From positions 66,996,984-67,060,983 of the forward strand of contig NC_088300.1 in assembly GCF_032854445.1 (NCBI RefSeq): a stretch of DNA of 64,000 nucleotides. The letters are read 5' to 3'. Made by a program: the position numbers and the translations under genes. The stretch comes from Liolophura sinensis (lineage: Eukaryota; Mollusca; Polyplacophora; Chitonida; Chitonidae). The notes under the pieces are model-generated. The model was not told the DNA's origin. It did no database searches and was given only the letters and a program-made list of their open reading frames with translations. This document shows, piece by piece, positions 1 to 12,700 of the stretch (its first letter is position 1; each line of letters opens with the position of its first letter).

Positions 1-581
1 ACTCCAGCTGAAAACATTATCCTGATGATAGAGGCAAGGTGGCTGAATTTATCGTTTCCATTTCCCAAAAAACGCTTTCGTTTTGGCGATTTTTATCTAT
101 CTTTAACGTAAAGTCTTTCTCGTCTGTGAAAATAATCTTCTCCACATCAGTGGCCGAGTAGCAGTCATTTAAGTTGCGCCAGAGAGTTTATCTTTTTTCT
201 CTAACATTTGGCCCCTCATTGATATCCATATCCTCTTGAAGGGCTTCAGCTCCAGTCCTTTCGCCATTCTTTGCACAGAAGACTTGCTCATTTGTAACTC
301 GCTTGCAACTTCGCTAAGAGACTTGTGGGTCCCTGGGTTCTCCTGATGTGATTGAATCAGTTCCTCAACACGGTCTAGTTCTCCGACGAACATGCGGTCT
401 TAGGTCTACGAATACGAATTTTACGTGCTACTGACCCTGTGGTGCCTACTTTTAGCAATAAGTTTATAGTTACATGACTCCACCCTTTGCGTGGAAATTC
501 CTTTACAATCCTTCTTCCGCCCCAGCCTTTCTCCTTGAAACAGTTTTCAATGGTAACTTTATCACTTTCACTCAAAGGCAT
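1..581 (-). pseudogene. Tc1/mariner-type transposase, frameshifted and cut by the window edge
   Basis: The minus strand reads from an ATG at 581 (starting MPLSESDKVTIENCF) into a helix-turn-helix region typical of Tc1/mariner-superfamily transposases. The frame breaks near 381, where one base appears to be missing just before the block LDRVEELIQ. A second HTH-like block follows (SEVASELQMSKSSVQRMAKG). The frame breaks again near 180 and is picked up by a block with IFTDEKDFTL, which probably carries the first Asp of the DDE/D catalytic triad. A further in-frame stop lies near position 20. The rest of the catalytic domain would lie left of position 1. The copy cannot encode active enzyme as it stands. 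The family call rests on the HTH blocks and the TDEKDF motif; subfamily is not assigned. Confidence 0.85.
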
Positions 582-1624
582 GGTTGATTCTTCCAAACTG
601 AGACTTTTGACAGAATTGACAGACGACAATAAAAAAAAAAATCAATAGAGTTGACAGCCAGACATGCTAATTTTAGACTGACATTGACTGACAGACTATC
701 ACCCGGCAGGTGGCGTGAACATAATGAAGGCCACATTGCACAGGTCTGATACTGGATTTTCCACATGCTGTATTGAATTTGACAATACTCACACAATTAG
801 TTTCCGATCTCTTGAGATATTTTGCAAAGTTGTTGATGATACCCTAACGTTCATTTGTTTTTTTCAATGGATTCGTTTATCTATCACTGAGAAAATACTT
901 GTCAAAAAGCAGGTTCACTCTTTGGGGGAACAGCCGATATATTGTGTTTTCTTAATAAAAAATGTTACATATAAATATATTTTCAGTATTCTTTTAGTTT
1001 CTTTTAACAACTTATATGTCACCTAATTATTAAGCACAAAATAACACGATTCCATTAGGCTTGTATGATAAAGTCAGGAGTATCGTCATGTACCCAGCGA
1101 GGTACTGTGGACTCTCCCGCGCTGTGTTATGTTTCCTTCGCGCTGTGCCAGATAGATCAAAGTATGATTTTACCTGGTGTGTGACCATTTTGGTTGGGTA
1201 TATATTTATAGTTTGCCATGTGTCCATAAATTTCAGTTTTAAACAAAATCGTCTTTAGACAGGTAGTCAGCTTGTACCCCGTCCAATTAATAGGTGTATC
1301 CAGTTATACTGTTAGTTGATAACAACTCACGACTGGCGTGTGTTACGAGTAATCAGGCGTTTTGGACAAGGCAGATGTCAATTTTTTCCATTAATGTCTG
1401 GAATGATAAAATTTGGCTTTTCTCTCATATTCTCATATTCGCGTTTAACGTCATTGTTCCTAAGGTATTATTAATCATTGTGTGATCCTGTCATATCCAA
1501 TTAGGCTATATATCGCCATTATACCATGAAAAGGCCACCTGTGGCTCGTTCATTTAGGGGGATATTAAACACACTGACTGGTTTGGCTGCCACACACAAG
1601 GATATTTTATTTATACGACGTTGG

Positions 1625-1857
1625 CTGTGACGGTTGTTCGACACTTGACCTGTCTGACCCTTGACCAGTGAGGTGGCGTGTTCGAATCCAGCTTCGTTAG
1701 GACTCTCCTGACTGCATATTTAATTCAGGAGGTTTGTCAAGTGCCTGACGAAGTGCGATGGTATAGTCCTGGAAGCACAAAACTAACCGTCGGCATATAA
1801 TTGAGAAATTCTTGAGTACGGCATTAAACACCAATGAAATAAATAAATAAATAAATG
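1625..1857 (+). mobile_element. tRNA-derived SINE, divergent subfamily
   Basis: A B-box-like GTGTTCGAATCC lies at 1678-1689. The 3' part carries a conserved tail block (TTCTTGAGTACGGCATTAAA) ending in (AAAT)n. The body differs from the commoner copies, so this is a separate subfamily; its closest relative in the window is the minus copy at 62275-62470, which has the same B-box context. Confidence 0.75.
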
Positions 1858-3270
1858 ATTTTCATCGGTGTAAGAAACCGGAGTACCCGTAGACACCCAC
1901 TAAACTTTGGCAAGTAAATGACGGACTTTCTCAAGTGATATAGTGTAATTCATTTTGGTGGAAGGCTAGTAACTCCATCGAACTTCATGTTAGACCGCAT
2001 ATATACAGTCATAAGAATCACTGTCACCTTCTTTCTTACCCCTTAACAGACAGTAGCGGAAATTTAGATTCCCCTCTTTGAGGCTGTCTAATAGTAAGTG
2101 ATAGGTCAGCAAGGTTAGGATAAACACCACAAGTGGGTTTTATCCCGTGTGTTTTCCGACTGTAACGACAACAACCCGAATACATGCGTCGCTGGCAAAA
2201 AGTGCGATTGGTGTCATGAAGCTGACACTGGATGTAACGTCAGCCATATAATATTTAATACTCGAACACAGTAATAGCTACCAGCACGTAGCTGTCAATC
2301 GGTTACTTGACTCTTCACATTTATTAGGGTTATACATGGGCCATGCACGCAATTTGATCCATGATTTGCCCGGGAGATTAAGAATACTTAGGTGCTGACT
2401 GAATAATATATTATATACTCCTGTATTCTCCTTACAGCGCATGTGCCGTTCTCTAGGCTCGCTAGGCTTGTGTAAAAAATTTGCCTGTGGTGGCAGTGGT
2501 GTAAAGCGAACGTAATGAGCGACCCATGCGTTTGACAGAGTATTTGGACAATACTGGCGTAAAACAAGAATAAACTGGTAAAACACTATAAATCTGTGTA
2601 CTATTATTTTGCATCTAGCTAAATATGTCAGAATTTGAACGGTTTACAATTACTACCTACTCCCTGGAGGTTATCATGGTGACAAAATGATAGAACATCA
2701 CTTCCAACAGCATTGGTGATGTATATATTTTTCAGTTGAAGATTGACAAATTTACTGCATAAATAGGAAGGAAAATCAATGCGCTCTTCCAGCCTTTAGC
2801 AAGAACTCCAGTAGATGAAGGTTCCTGTGAGAGGGATATTCCAAAGACTGTGGCTTTGGACATCTTCCAAAGCCTTTCTAATTCCTCGAGGAGTCGGTTC
2901 GGATCGTCTGCTTCCATAGATTGTGATTCTGGTTTTGTCCGGTTACAGCGATATGTCAGAAGACATCGATTCGCCTGCTTAAACGGCGACCACAACAAAT
3001 AAACTAATTTTGAAGGCAATGGCAAGGATAAAGCACTGTAAATAAAGTGATTTCCTTTTCGTGCTAAATCAGTCGGAAGATATTGGCACTGTGAACAGGG
3101 ATGTCCTTGAATTGACGAGTACACGTTTGCAGGCTAAGATGTGGTATCGCTCGCAGAAAAGAAATCATTCCCTCCAGGCACACATCCTTAAGGGTTATTG
3201 GTCCACAGCTTCCGTACATATCATTGTAAGAGCGCTAATTTTCGTGAGTTTACACGCCTGCAGCGTCTCT

Positions 3271-3581
3271 GGGATCTTACTCTTGGGTCAGTTGTTGAAA
3301 GGTGTATTAGAAGTCAAGTCAGATGTAATATATAAAATAAATGGAAACTTAGTCTAGATTCAACGTAATACCAGACAAAATACACTTTGGGAAAATTTGG
3401 CCTAGAGCTTCCTTGGGACCTTACTTTGGGGTTAGTTGTTCAAACGTGTGTTAAAAGTTACGTCAGGTACCAGTCTAATAACCGTTATCATTGTAATATA
3501 TTTAATAAATGGAAATTTAATCCAAATTCAAGTTAATACCAGACTTGATACACTTTGGGAAAACTTGGCCCAGAGCAATAT
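3271..3581 (+). repeat. Degenerate tandem duplication, two copies
   Basis: The segment starting GGGATCTTACTCTTGGGTCAG at 3271 is repeated from 3415 as GGGACCTTACTTTGGGGTTAG. Both copies continue through a shared block ending near ATACACTTTGGGAAAA. The spacing is about 144 bases. No coding content is seen. Confidence 0.7.
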
Positions 3582-4127
3582 GTTCCCAATTCTCTGAAAA
3601 CCGATTGGTTCATGTCAGCGGTGATCAAAGCGTTTCAAAAAGTGTGCCCAAGGAAACTGCTCCATAGTTTTCTCCGAATAAATTTCTTGTGACATCGGCT
3701 GCCTTAAAACATCTTGGAGATCATTGCTATAATATGAAACCTGAAGACAAAGAGTGACCAACCACGTCTGTGGTCGTGTGTGTAAGGGCGTCTTCCCATG
3801 AAGTCCACCATTTCTGGAGTCAAGCTATATGCTTGAAATTCATCCCGAAGTCTGTTTTTCGATTCGTTTGGTTGCAAACGCCTAGTTAGCCCCATTGATC
3901 TCTGAAGTGATTGCCAACTATCATAGGTATTTTCAGTCCTCGTGATGTGCTAACTTTTTTCCTGCGCATTGACGCGGTTCTCTTGTAATGCATGGGTATG
4001 CGTTACCAGGTTTCCCCCAAATCGTCATAAGCTACAAGAAAGTAGGAGTGAACAATAGACTGCACAGCTTTGACTCGAATAACTACAGACGGGAAAGTCT
4101 TCCCCCTTATCACAGAAGACAAATTTT

Positions 4128-4190
4128 ATACCGCCGTCGTATAAGTGAAATGTTTTTGAGTACGGCGTAAACACCAAATAAATAAATAAT
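4128..4190 (+). mobile_element. SINE 3' fragment
   Basis: Only the terminal block is present (CCGCCGTCGTATAAGTGAAA, then GAGTACGGCGTAA) followed by a short (AAAT)n tail. The head is missing or too diverged to see. Confidence 0.7.
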
Positions 4191-5842
4191 ACAAAAAATG
4201 GAAAGTTTAAATAGATTACTGTATATACAGATAATGTCAACGACACATGTCAATGTATGAGCGGAGCCTATATGAGTCGTAAAGGGCGATGTGGGACTAC
4301 TTTTACAAAACTCCGTATATATGAAGGGTTTGCTCTGTAAATGACGTCACCTTAGGAACCTAAAACATAAACATCATGTATTCACAGAGAAAAAAAAATT
4401 CATGAAAGTTTCATGACAGTGGTCCATCGATATATGCTTTAACAACAAAAATGGTTTGCATTGAAAGTGATGTGTTCTTCGATATTTGAAACCATCTACC
4501 AATATCTGTGCAAACGCCAAGTACAATCTAAGGCGGTGAGCAAGAATAAAATCAGCATGGGTTCCTCATCAAGATGTACACTGCTCTATCAAGTGCATGT
4601 GGAAACATCCAGGCTCTACAACCTTATGTCTCTTTGGCCAACAGTGCACTGATCTGCCGGGCCACTATCCATTGTTTTGGTTTGCCTTTGGTCAATCAAA
4701 AGCGACACGGACAGTCCATCAGCTCGGTCTTTGACCGCAGGCGCCGTTATTTGTTTACCAACAAGTCACGTCCAATCTTAATCTGTACTTTGGCGCAGCC
4801 TTTCAGAAATCAATGCTTATTAGTTTGAGGTCACAGAGACACGGAATCGGCTGTCCAAGGGAATGGTCGCAAAAGACTGAAAAGCAGTAACTCAACAAAC
4901 TGGTGCTTTGGTTGATCGATTCACTGATTGAATGACTGGCTACTGGAATGGCTGATGTTTCAGAGATATTTTTTTTTCAGTTTTGCTGATAATATCTATA
5001 AAACCACGTTTTTTTCTGTCTGGGGCATGCGCTGTGAGAGGAAGCTTGTCTAGCAGCTTGGCGAATTGCCAAGGTGCTGTGAGGTCTCCTAAGGCCAATC
5101 AGGGTATATTTCTGCCAGAAATTCACATGAAGCACACACCGACTTCCGGCCGTTAGCAATTTCATTTAACTAATGAAGCAAAGAGCTTGGCCATATAGCT
5201 TTGGGGGAACGGAGTCTTCAGTCTTGGCCTTACAATGTGGCAGTATTTCACCTCTACCTCAGGCCATCAGGAGGATATTCCTTGGGGTAGCCAGTCCCTG
5301 AGGGTAATCACAATACATCAGATTTAATCCATATTCCCACGTGTTTTTACTGCCGGTCAATGTTAAGCCTGGAACTGGTGATTGTATCCTGCATCGGACA
5401 TTTCCAGAATTGTTAAAAGGCTGTGTTTCAAGTTCACAATTGCAAAAGCTCTGCATAGTACACAACGTGGTCTGTAGCGTTATAAATATTTACTGTTGAA
5501 GATATATTATTAACGCGTTATCTATAACAAAAAGCCGATGTCATTTTGCATTAAAGCCTTTTGCTGGTTGAATGGTCCATGTCAAAAAATTTAATGTCAA
5601 AAATTTTACTTCGACTGACTTACATGTAACGACTTTTAAACCTGCTTGTCACGGCTAAGAAGATGAAAACACAAGCATTAGCGACTTCAGAAAGTATATT
5701 TACTGCGTGCAACAAAATACTGACAACATCCAAATATTTTGCAAGGGTCAGCCCAATACCTTTGTTTTACTACTTTCATGGCATGCATTTGAACAGTTCC
5801 GCACAATGTCCACATATAAAAGACGTTCAACAGCAATCTTCG

Positions 5843-5853
5843 TATATATATAT

Positions 5854-5928
<75 letters not shown>
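5843..5928. repeat. (CA)n(TA)n microsatellite
   Basis: A short TA run, about seven CA units and a long TA run lie in direct succession. Open frames reported across it on both strands are low-complexity artefacts. Confidence 0.95.
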
Positions 5929-5929
<1 letters not shown>

Positions 5930-6068
5930 TATTCCTCACCATGTCTTAGTTAGTACATGTATAACCAACACTGATGACAAACCTGTTTTAATACATCTGT
6001 GAATACCACTTTTCTGGCTGAATCACCTAGTATGACCTTAGTGGTATCCATTGTGAGTCACGTGTGCA

Positions 6069-6074
6069 TTTATT
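6069..6074 (-). promoter_or_regulatory. Candidate poly(A) signal of CNRIP1
   Basis: AATAAA on the minus strand, about 515 bases after the CNRIP1 stop codon. It is the first canonical signal noticed downstream, implying a 3' UTR of roughly 0.5 kb. No transcript data are available. Confidence 0.4.
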
Positions 6075-6194
6075 CATCTGAATCACTTGTAGTATGCCTT
6101 CAGTGGTATTCCAAGTGTAATCCCATGAAGCATGCTGAAATGTTTGCATGATGAAAGTGTTAGATTGAAACCATTTTGCAGACGTCTTTACAGT

Positions 6195-6743
6195 TCATCG
6201 AGTGACATTTGAAGACAGGTCATAATGACACAAGCCAGCAGTTTTTAACGGATAATAACTTCTCATATTTAAGAATAATAACAGCATTTCTATGTCAGTG
6301 CCAACTTTTTTCTCCACGTAATAGGAGTCAAGTTTGGTGACAAGGAGGCGATTCCCAAATGGCCCGGCAAGCTGATCCCCGGCGATGATAATGGCACTCC
6401 TGTATGAATTCCTTGAATTTGACACATTGTAACTGATATTTAATACGTATAAATCATTTGACACGGGTAAATGAACCTGTGGTTTCATGATAACAGTTCC
6501 GGGATAACCAAAATGGAAGGCATAGTTGTTCACAACCCGGACAGTTGTCCTCGCCCACAGATTGTCTCTCGCAGAATATTGTCTCGTGTCAGAGATAGCG
6601 TTCCTTGATAATGTCCACGTGACTTCCGGCATCGCCGATTTTACACTCGTACACAATTGACGAAAGATTCTGTCCCCATTTTGAATGTACTTTTTCTTGG
6701 TCTTTATACAGCTTGCACTGTAAAGTTGTTTTAAACGGCCCAT
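6195..6743 (-). other. 182-codon alternate-frame ORF over CNRIP1 exon 3 and 3' UTR
   Basis: This frame begins at an ATG ten bases after the exon 3 acceptor and stays open into the presumed 3' UTR. Its product resembles no family I recognise, while the overlapping frame is clearly CNRIP1. An in-frame TGA sits at the first bases of the exon, so it cannot be a splice continuation. It is most likely chance. Confidence 0.3.
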
Positions 6744-6753
6744 GGTGCTTCAC
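6589..6753 (-). CDS. CNRIP1: CNRIP1 exon 3 (terminal)
   Basis: The acceptor is TTTGTTTTCTAG, then GTG AAG CAC CAT in phase 0, giving 54 codons and TGA at 6589-6591. The true frame is not the longest one here: another minus-strand frame is open for 182 codons over the same DNA (6195-6743), so ORF length alone would miss this exon. Confidence 0.93.
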   Translation of the reverse strand: MKHHGPFKTTLQCKLYKDQEKVHSKWGQNLSSIVYECKIGDAGSHVDIIKERYL

Positions 6754-9700
6754 CTAGAAAACAAAGGATGTAATTAGCTAACCATCATATACTAGTGCTG
6801 GAAAGTCAACCTGCGCACACAAACAACTGTGTTAACCATCTATTGAAAACATCAACTTCACCAGGTGCATTGTATAAGTCTCAAGATTATAGAATACCTA
6901 TATAAAGCATTTTAGGTGGACTAAAAAGCAAATCTAAAGTAATAAAATGAAATATTTCGTTAAATCTACAGTTTGCCTCGAAATGTGAACGCTCAGTCCA
7001 ATATAGGACGTCGATTTCATTGCTATATCAGGCCTCCCATCAATGCTACTGGGTGGATAGAAGAACCAACAGACGTGCAATGCGACGACAAAATCTAATT
7101 CCACAGTAAGACGATCGCCAAGGATAAGTAAATTAAGCTTGAAATGACCTTTACAAGCTGAAATCGGTCAATACACTCCTGTCATTAGAGAAAATGGATA
7201 ATCAAGAAGGCAAAGTATGTTGCAACTGAACATGTCGCTTCGGGGCTTGGGTTTTGTTTGCTTCATTGTTCTTTTCCGACGTCTCTACCTTTGTGAACAC
7301 TGATGATTGGAAAAGTTAGGTGGCCCATGGCTAATCTACACTTCATAGAACTAAGAGAACTGAATAACGGAAATTGTTTAGTCCTGGCCTTTTGCAATCT
7401 GACGTGTATAGCCAAACTATGAACTTTAATTTTTCACATTCTATTATCAATGTTTCTTTGTTTTCATACAAAACGTGACTTAGCCTCATTGTACTAAGCT
7501 TTCTTATATAAGAGTCATGCGCACGTAACTACCATGGCAACCAGGCACCGCGCGCATCACGTCGCCAAAGCAGTCAATTGCTCGTAACTTCATGTGTGCT
7601 TCGTGAGAGTGGACCAAGATCAGGGTGTGAATGAAAATGAAAATTGGTTCAGTCCCAGATTCTGTCTTACAAGTGAATATTCATACTAACCTCCAGAACA
7701 ATAGGAATTTCTATCCGATTTCCCTTTTTATTGAGTTCCAAACCCTGCGTTGACCAGTTCAGGTGATATATTATACCATTCTCGTCCTCTTTGGATAACT
7801 TGGGCTCACATCGCTCTCCTCGAATGACCGCCCCTCTGAAACAGACATAGATGATGATGATTATGATGATGATGATGGTGGTTGTGATGATGGTGGTGGT
7901 GGTGATGATGACGACGACGACGATGATGATGATTTGTTTTGATGGCGGCCTCATTCCAGCAAAAACACACCCAGAGCTCAAATGCACAAATTATACAGTC
8001 AGATCAAATGATATTTGTAACATTTATATGGCAGTGTATCACTGCACATTCCGAATTCAGTTGTCTTGTGTATGACTGTGGTGTTGGTGGGTGTGGATGG
8101 GTGGGTGTGGATGGGTGGGTGGGTTTGTGAGCGATTGTTTTACTCATTTAACATTATGCTTAGAAAACCACGCACCTCCGCGTAGACAGAAAGGCATTAT
8201 TACATGCATTGTATGAGTTGTCTAAGGTGTGGATACTCCCATCGAATTTAAACAGGCGATTGATCATTTGTCTATTCATTTACATCAACAGACCATCAGA
8301 CCGAATCGGTGATGGCATGCGGTGATATAGATCAACATTGGCTTGTACCCGAGCGTGGGGTCCAAGATTGTCCTTATCGGATATCTTCCCCGAAGAACGC
8401 CAGCCTTGTAGATATTGAGGTACAGTTTACCTAATATAAGCAATAACAGACACCTCCGCTGTGTCGGTGGTCATATCGATAACCACTCAGCAAATAAACA
8501 AAGCCCAAAATGTCGGCTAAGATTCCCGATAAGGCTCCAACACTTGATAAAGGTCTATCAGGAATTACCATATATAAATATCACCTATATACGACAGGCA
8601 TGCCCAATATGCCTAATATAAATCATATGGGATAATAAATCAGAACGGCCTATTATCTATGGCTTGTTAGGATCTTGACAAAACAAGTACAATATCTTGT
8701 TGCAGATGATAGTGGCAAGCCTTGGTTTGGTAGGATCTTGAAAATGTTTTTTTTTTTTTTGGAGAATGGGTTGCAATAACGTCAAGTACGAAACGCATAT
8801 CGTTCAGACAGTAAAAAAAAAATTAGAAAAAAGAAAGCTTCCGTCCGTTTAATGGAGGGTCAAGCAGACAGGTATTTATCAGTGTAACTGGTGCTATGTA
8901 TTTATTCATTTCATTGTATGGATACAGTTTGAATTATGTCTCTTATAGTTATAACTAGAGAGCTCAGAGTAAAACTGTCACAAAACAAAGGTAGTCACTG
9001 AGGAATTTTCTCAATTTGATACACGAAATAGCGCAATTTTCTATTGCTTTGCTGATTTCAAGAGTTTGTGCTATAGGATATACAAGGTGACAATAGTAGT
9101 TTTGCATTTGTGGCACATTTTCAATTGATTCATTGTGTTTGCCTGTTGAAATCGTGTTCAAGATTATTTCGGCTAGATCACGACGTCGACTACTGACACC
9201 CACCTAGTTAAAGTATACTGACACATGGTCGACCAGACACCAGACATTCTAGCCAATCACAGTATACTGACACACGGTCGACCAGACACCAGACATTTTA
9301 GCCAATCACAGTATAATGACACCCAGTCAACACCTCCTACGTGTATTATGTTTTCTGCACGAATCATATGACTACTTCCTTGCCTTTACTTTGTTTTAAA
9401 TGTCTTGTTTACGTTGTGCTTGTCGCTCAATATGCATCGCATATTTATGAACACATATATCGAAATGAATATTGAGCATATGACGCTTTCGTGCATGGAC
9501 AAAATAACGTGCGTGTTATCTGTGATTTTCAATACATTACATGAATTATGCAATCATATTTACCACGACATTTGTAAATATATAATAAGGCCTTGTGGAT
9601 TTCCCTTCCACGCGAGCTCTACAGTGGACAATACGCCTTCCCTTTTAGGCTGTATTTATATAGGATAATATCATCTGCTATCCCCGAGGATAATGCTAGT

Positions 9701-12700
9701 GCCAGATCACATCCCAGTCATCAGCGGATTTCCATTTTAAGGTATTCTTTTCAAAAGTATTCTCCATAATTATCAGCCAAATATGTCACTGGTACGCATT
9801 TTTCAAATGCCAGTTTTTCTTAGTGTCTGGGTTAAAGATCGTGCAAAATGGAGAATACATATTGTTTATCGGGCTTCTGGTGTATTTATTTGAATTATTT
9901 ATTTGACTTGTGTTGTACGTCTCACTCAAGAACATTTCACTTATACGACGACCGTCAGCATTATGATGGGAGGAAACCCGGCACAGACCAGGAGAAATCC
10001 ACGACCATCCGTAGGTTCTTTTGTATAAGAGGTCGCCATAACATATTAAACACACAGCGATAGGCATTGTAACATACTATTCAAGCTGCAAATGCATTCC
10101 CAGTTCACCAATGCACATGGTCTTCGATTACGTGGAATATGGCAACTGTGTGTATGGCAGACATTCTACCCTGCAAGGCGTTTCATATCCACTGACCATT
10201 ACGTTTGCAACAGATTTCTTGGTGCAAACCAGGGAATTACAGCGTGGAGTGTAAAACCAGAGCATCAAAGACAACGTCGTGAGTGTTGGCAAATGGTCAG
10301 ACGTAACAGGTGAAATCCGGCTCCATGTCAGTTTACCTCAGTTAGAGCTGCTGTTCAACAAATCGAAGCGCAACGGAGAGATATATTTTGATTGATTGAT
10401 TTATTTTTTTGATTGGTGTTTTTTAAGAATATTTCACTTCTACGATGGCGGCCAGCATTATGATGGGTGGAAACCGGACAGAATTGGGGGAAACCAACGA
10501 CCATCCGCAGGTAGCTGGAAGACCTGCCCAGGTATGGCAGGAGAGGACGCCAGCAAGAGCTGGACTTGAACTCATAGCGACCGCATTGGTGAGAGGCCCC
10601 GGGTCATTACGCTGATCTACCGCACTAACTAACTGAGCCACATAGGCCCCCTACTTATTTTGATTATCGACAACTTATAAACTGGCATGGTACACGATTT
10701 AGATAAAGTACTGCATTCATTCATTCGCCCTGAACATTCATTGTCGTTCCGACGTCATTGTCATTTGTTGACTACTTCTCTTTCTATGAAATCTGTTGTA
10801 ATTTCGTACTTTGCATACACTTTCCATCTTTGATGGTTTGTGTTAAACGATGTTTTGACGCCAAGATTCTAACTGTTCATGTTAACGTTTGACTTAAATA
10901 GTAGCAACTGAAAGCCCCTAACACCATGGCTTAAGCAGAATTAGGTAAAAAAAATGCGTCGATTTTGATTAAGATATATTAGATGTCACCGGTTTAGAAG
11001 TACTCAAATGCCAAGTCAAATGACGAAGAAGCAATATTAATCACCGTTCAGCCCATCCCTTCACCCCACAATAAGCTTGGAAATATTTTAGACGTCCATA
11101 AATGTACAATAAGCAGTAGAGTAACGTTATACGTCACCTTGCATGTTTGTATAGACTACGTAGTTGGAAGAAAGGTAAAGCTGCCACACTTCAAACATCA
11201 TTAAGTAAGGTGGAACATATACATACGTAGAATTTGGATAATCATAAGCAACACATAATAACATTATACTGAGTTCACAGATGGTGGTTATAAAGCAAAA
11301 CACCGCTTTTATTGTGTCTGCCTAAGCTTGCAATAGGAGAAGATTACGACACGTGAGTTGTTTACCGTCCATTACGTAAGCTGGTCCGTGCATACGGTCC
11401 GAGTACTAATCATGTTGTACTGGGTATCGATCCAGTATTTCTACTAAACGGACTGAATACGCCTGAAGAGTAGCTGATGTTGTTTACATATGCCAGAGAT
11501 AGAAGGTATTGTAAGAATTGGAAAGAGGTGTCCACGAATGGCAACTCCAAAGCCAACATAGTCAACTGTTATATATACTTATCTACACAAATAAAATGAC
11601 AAAAATCCATAAATGCTATGTCTGTCTGTAACGAGGCAGCAATTTACTCTTGTTTCCAAGGAAACGGACATAAGGTTCACAAACAATCTGCGACAATCGC
11701 TGAAAAGCGGTCTGCTGCATAAACATTATTCCATGTAAATAATTTGTGACAACAGTTATATTGCGTGCTTGCTGCTATTAAAGAAAGAGCTAGAGAAAAA
11801 AGGGGTCGCTTTCACTAGGGACAGATTTTTAAAACTATATTCGGCTTCACCTGAATCTCATGTAAAAAATAAGATAAGCAGGTGCAGGACCAAAAAAAAA
11901 AAAAAAACTAACTGTGGCGTCCAGTCAGAAGCTGTATATCTGAATCGAAATGGTGTCATTGGTATTCAGACTGACACCAGATATGTAGCTCATGAGAAAG
12001 TCGTGCTTAGGAAATATGTGCCACTTGGCAGCAATCTACATCACGGTCATGGACTATCACATTACTATACAGCACGTGCATGAACCACTTTAACAAGATT
12101 ATACTTAATTAAAATCATACCTACATTTCTGTAGCCAGCATGCAGCTGTTGATTTAAGAAATAATGACTTTCTATCTAGTCTGTTTCATTTTAGTACAAT
12201 AAAATGTGGAAGAGTTGAAATTTTAGAACGATGCGCCGCGAGCTATATATCATATTCTAGATTTTATGGAAATCGTTTTGAAATGGGTAAAAAAGAACGA
12301 TGTTTGAAGGAGATGGCAATGTTATGAATATGGATTTTGGCACTTTTTTATTTTGCAATTATTCAACGATAACTGACGCACGAATCGACGTTCAAATTCA
12401 CTATCTTCTATTATACCATAACCTGCCAGTATCTCGATCCTAATACAAGTTGAATTCACAGGTTAATTATGGTTAAGTAAAAAATATTGCTCATGATTTG
12501 AATATTTTCTGATCTTATATTCTATATGTGCAGCTTATTTCGGAAAATCACATGCAGGTTTCAAACTATAAGTTCCTACCTTGCATAATGCACTTAGCTA
12601 TCACACTTCAGTGGTACTTGTTTACACCCTTAAGGCAGATCTTCTTGTTCAATATGACCATACCGCCATTGGCTACTAAGTATTTGTCAGCATTCAAAGG

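Larger units (their letters stand above)
582..6050. other. Intergenic DNA right of the transposase
   Basis: No gene is recognisable. The stretch holds two SINE copies (1625-1857 and 4128-4190), a degenerate tandem duplication at 3271-3581 and a CA/TA microsatellite at 5843-5928. The 130-codon open frame at 2732-3124 (minus) matches no family I know and has no convincing splice or start context. Confidence 0.5.

Noticed and set aside
2732-3124. 130-codon minus frame
   Set aside because: No recognisable domain and no supporting signals.
7850-7935. Poly-Met/Asp or poly-Ile coding tract
   Set aside because: Simple triplet repeat in the CNRIP1 intron next to a splice acceptor.
8955-9340. CRISPR-like spaced repeats
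   Set aside because: Only 2-3 units of a 49 bp tandem motif without spacers, in a eukaryotic intron.
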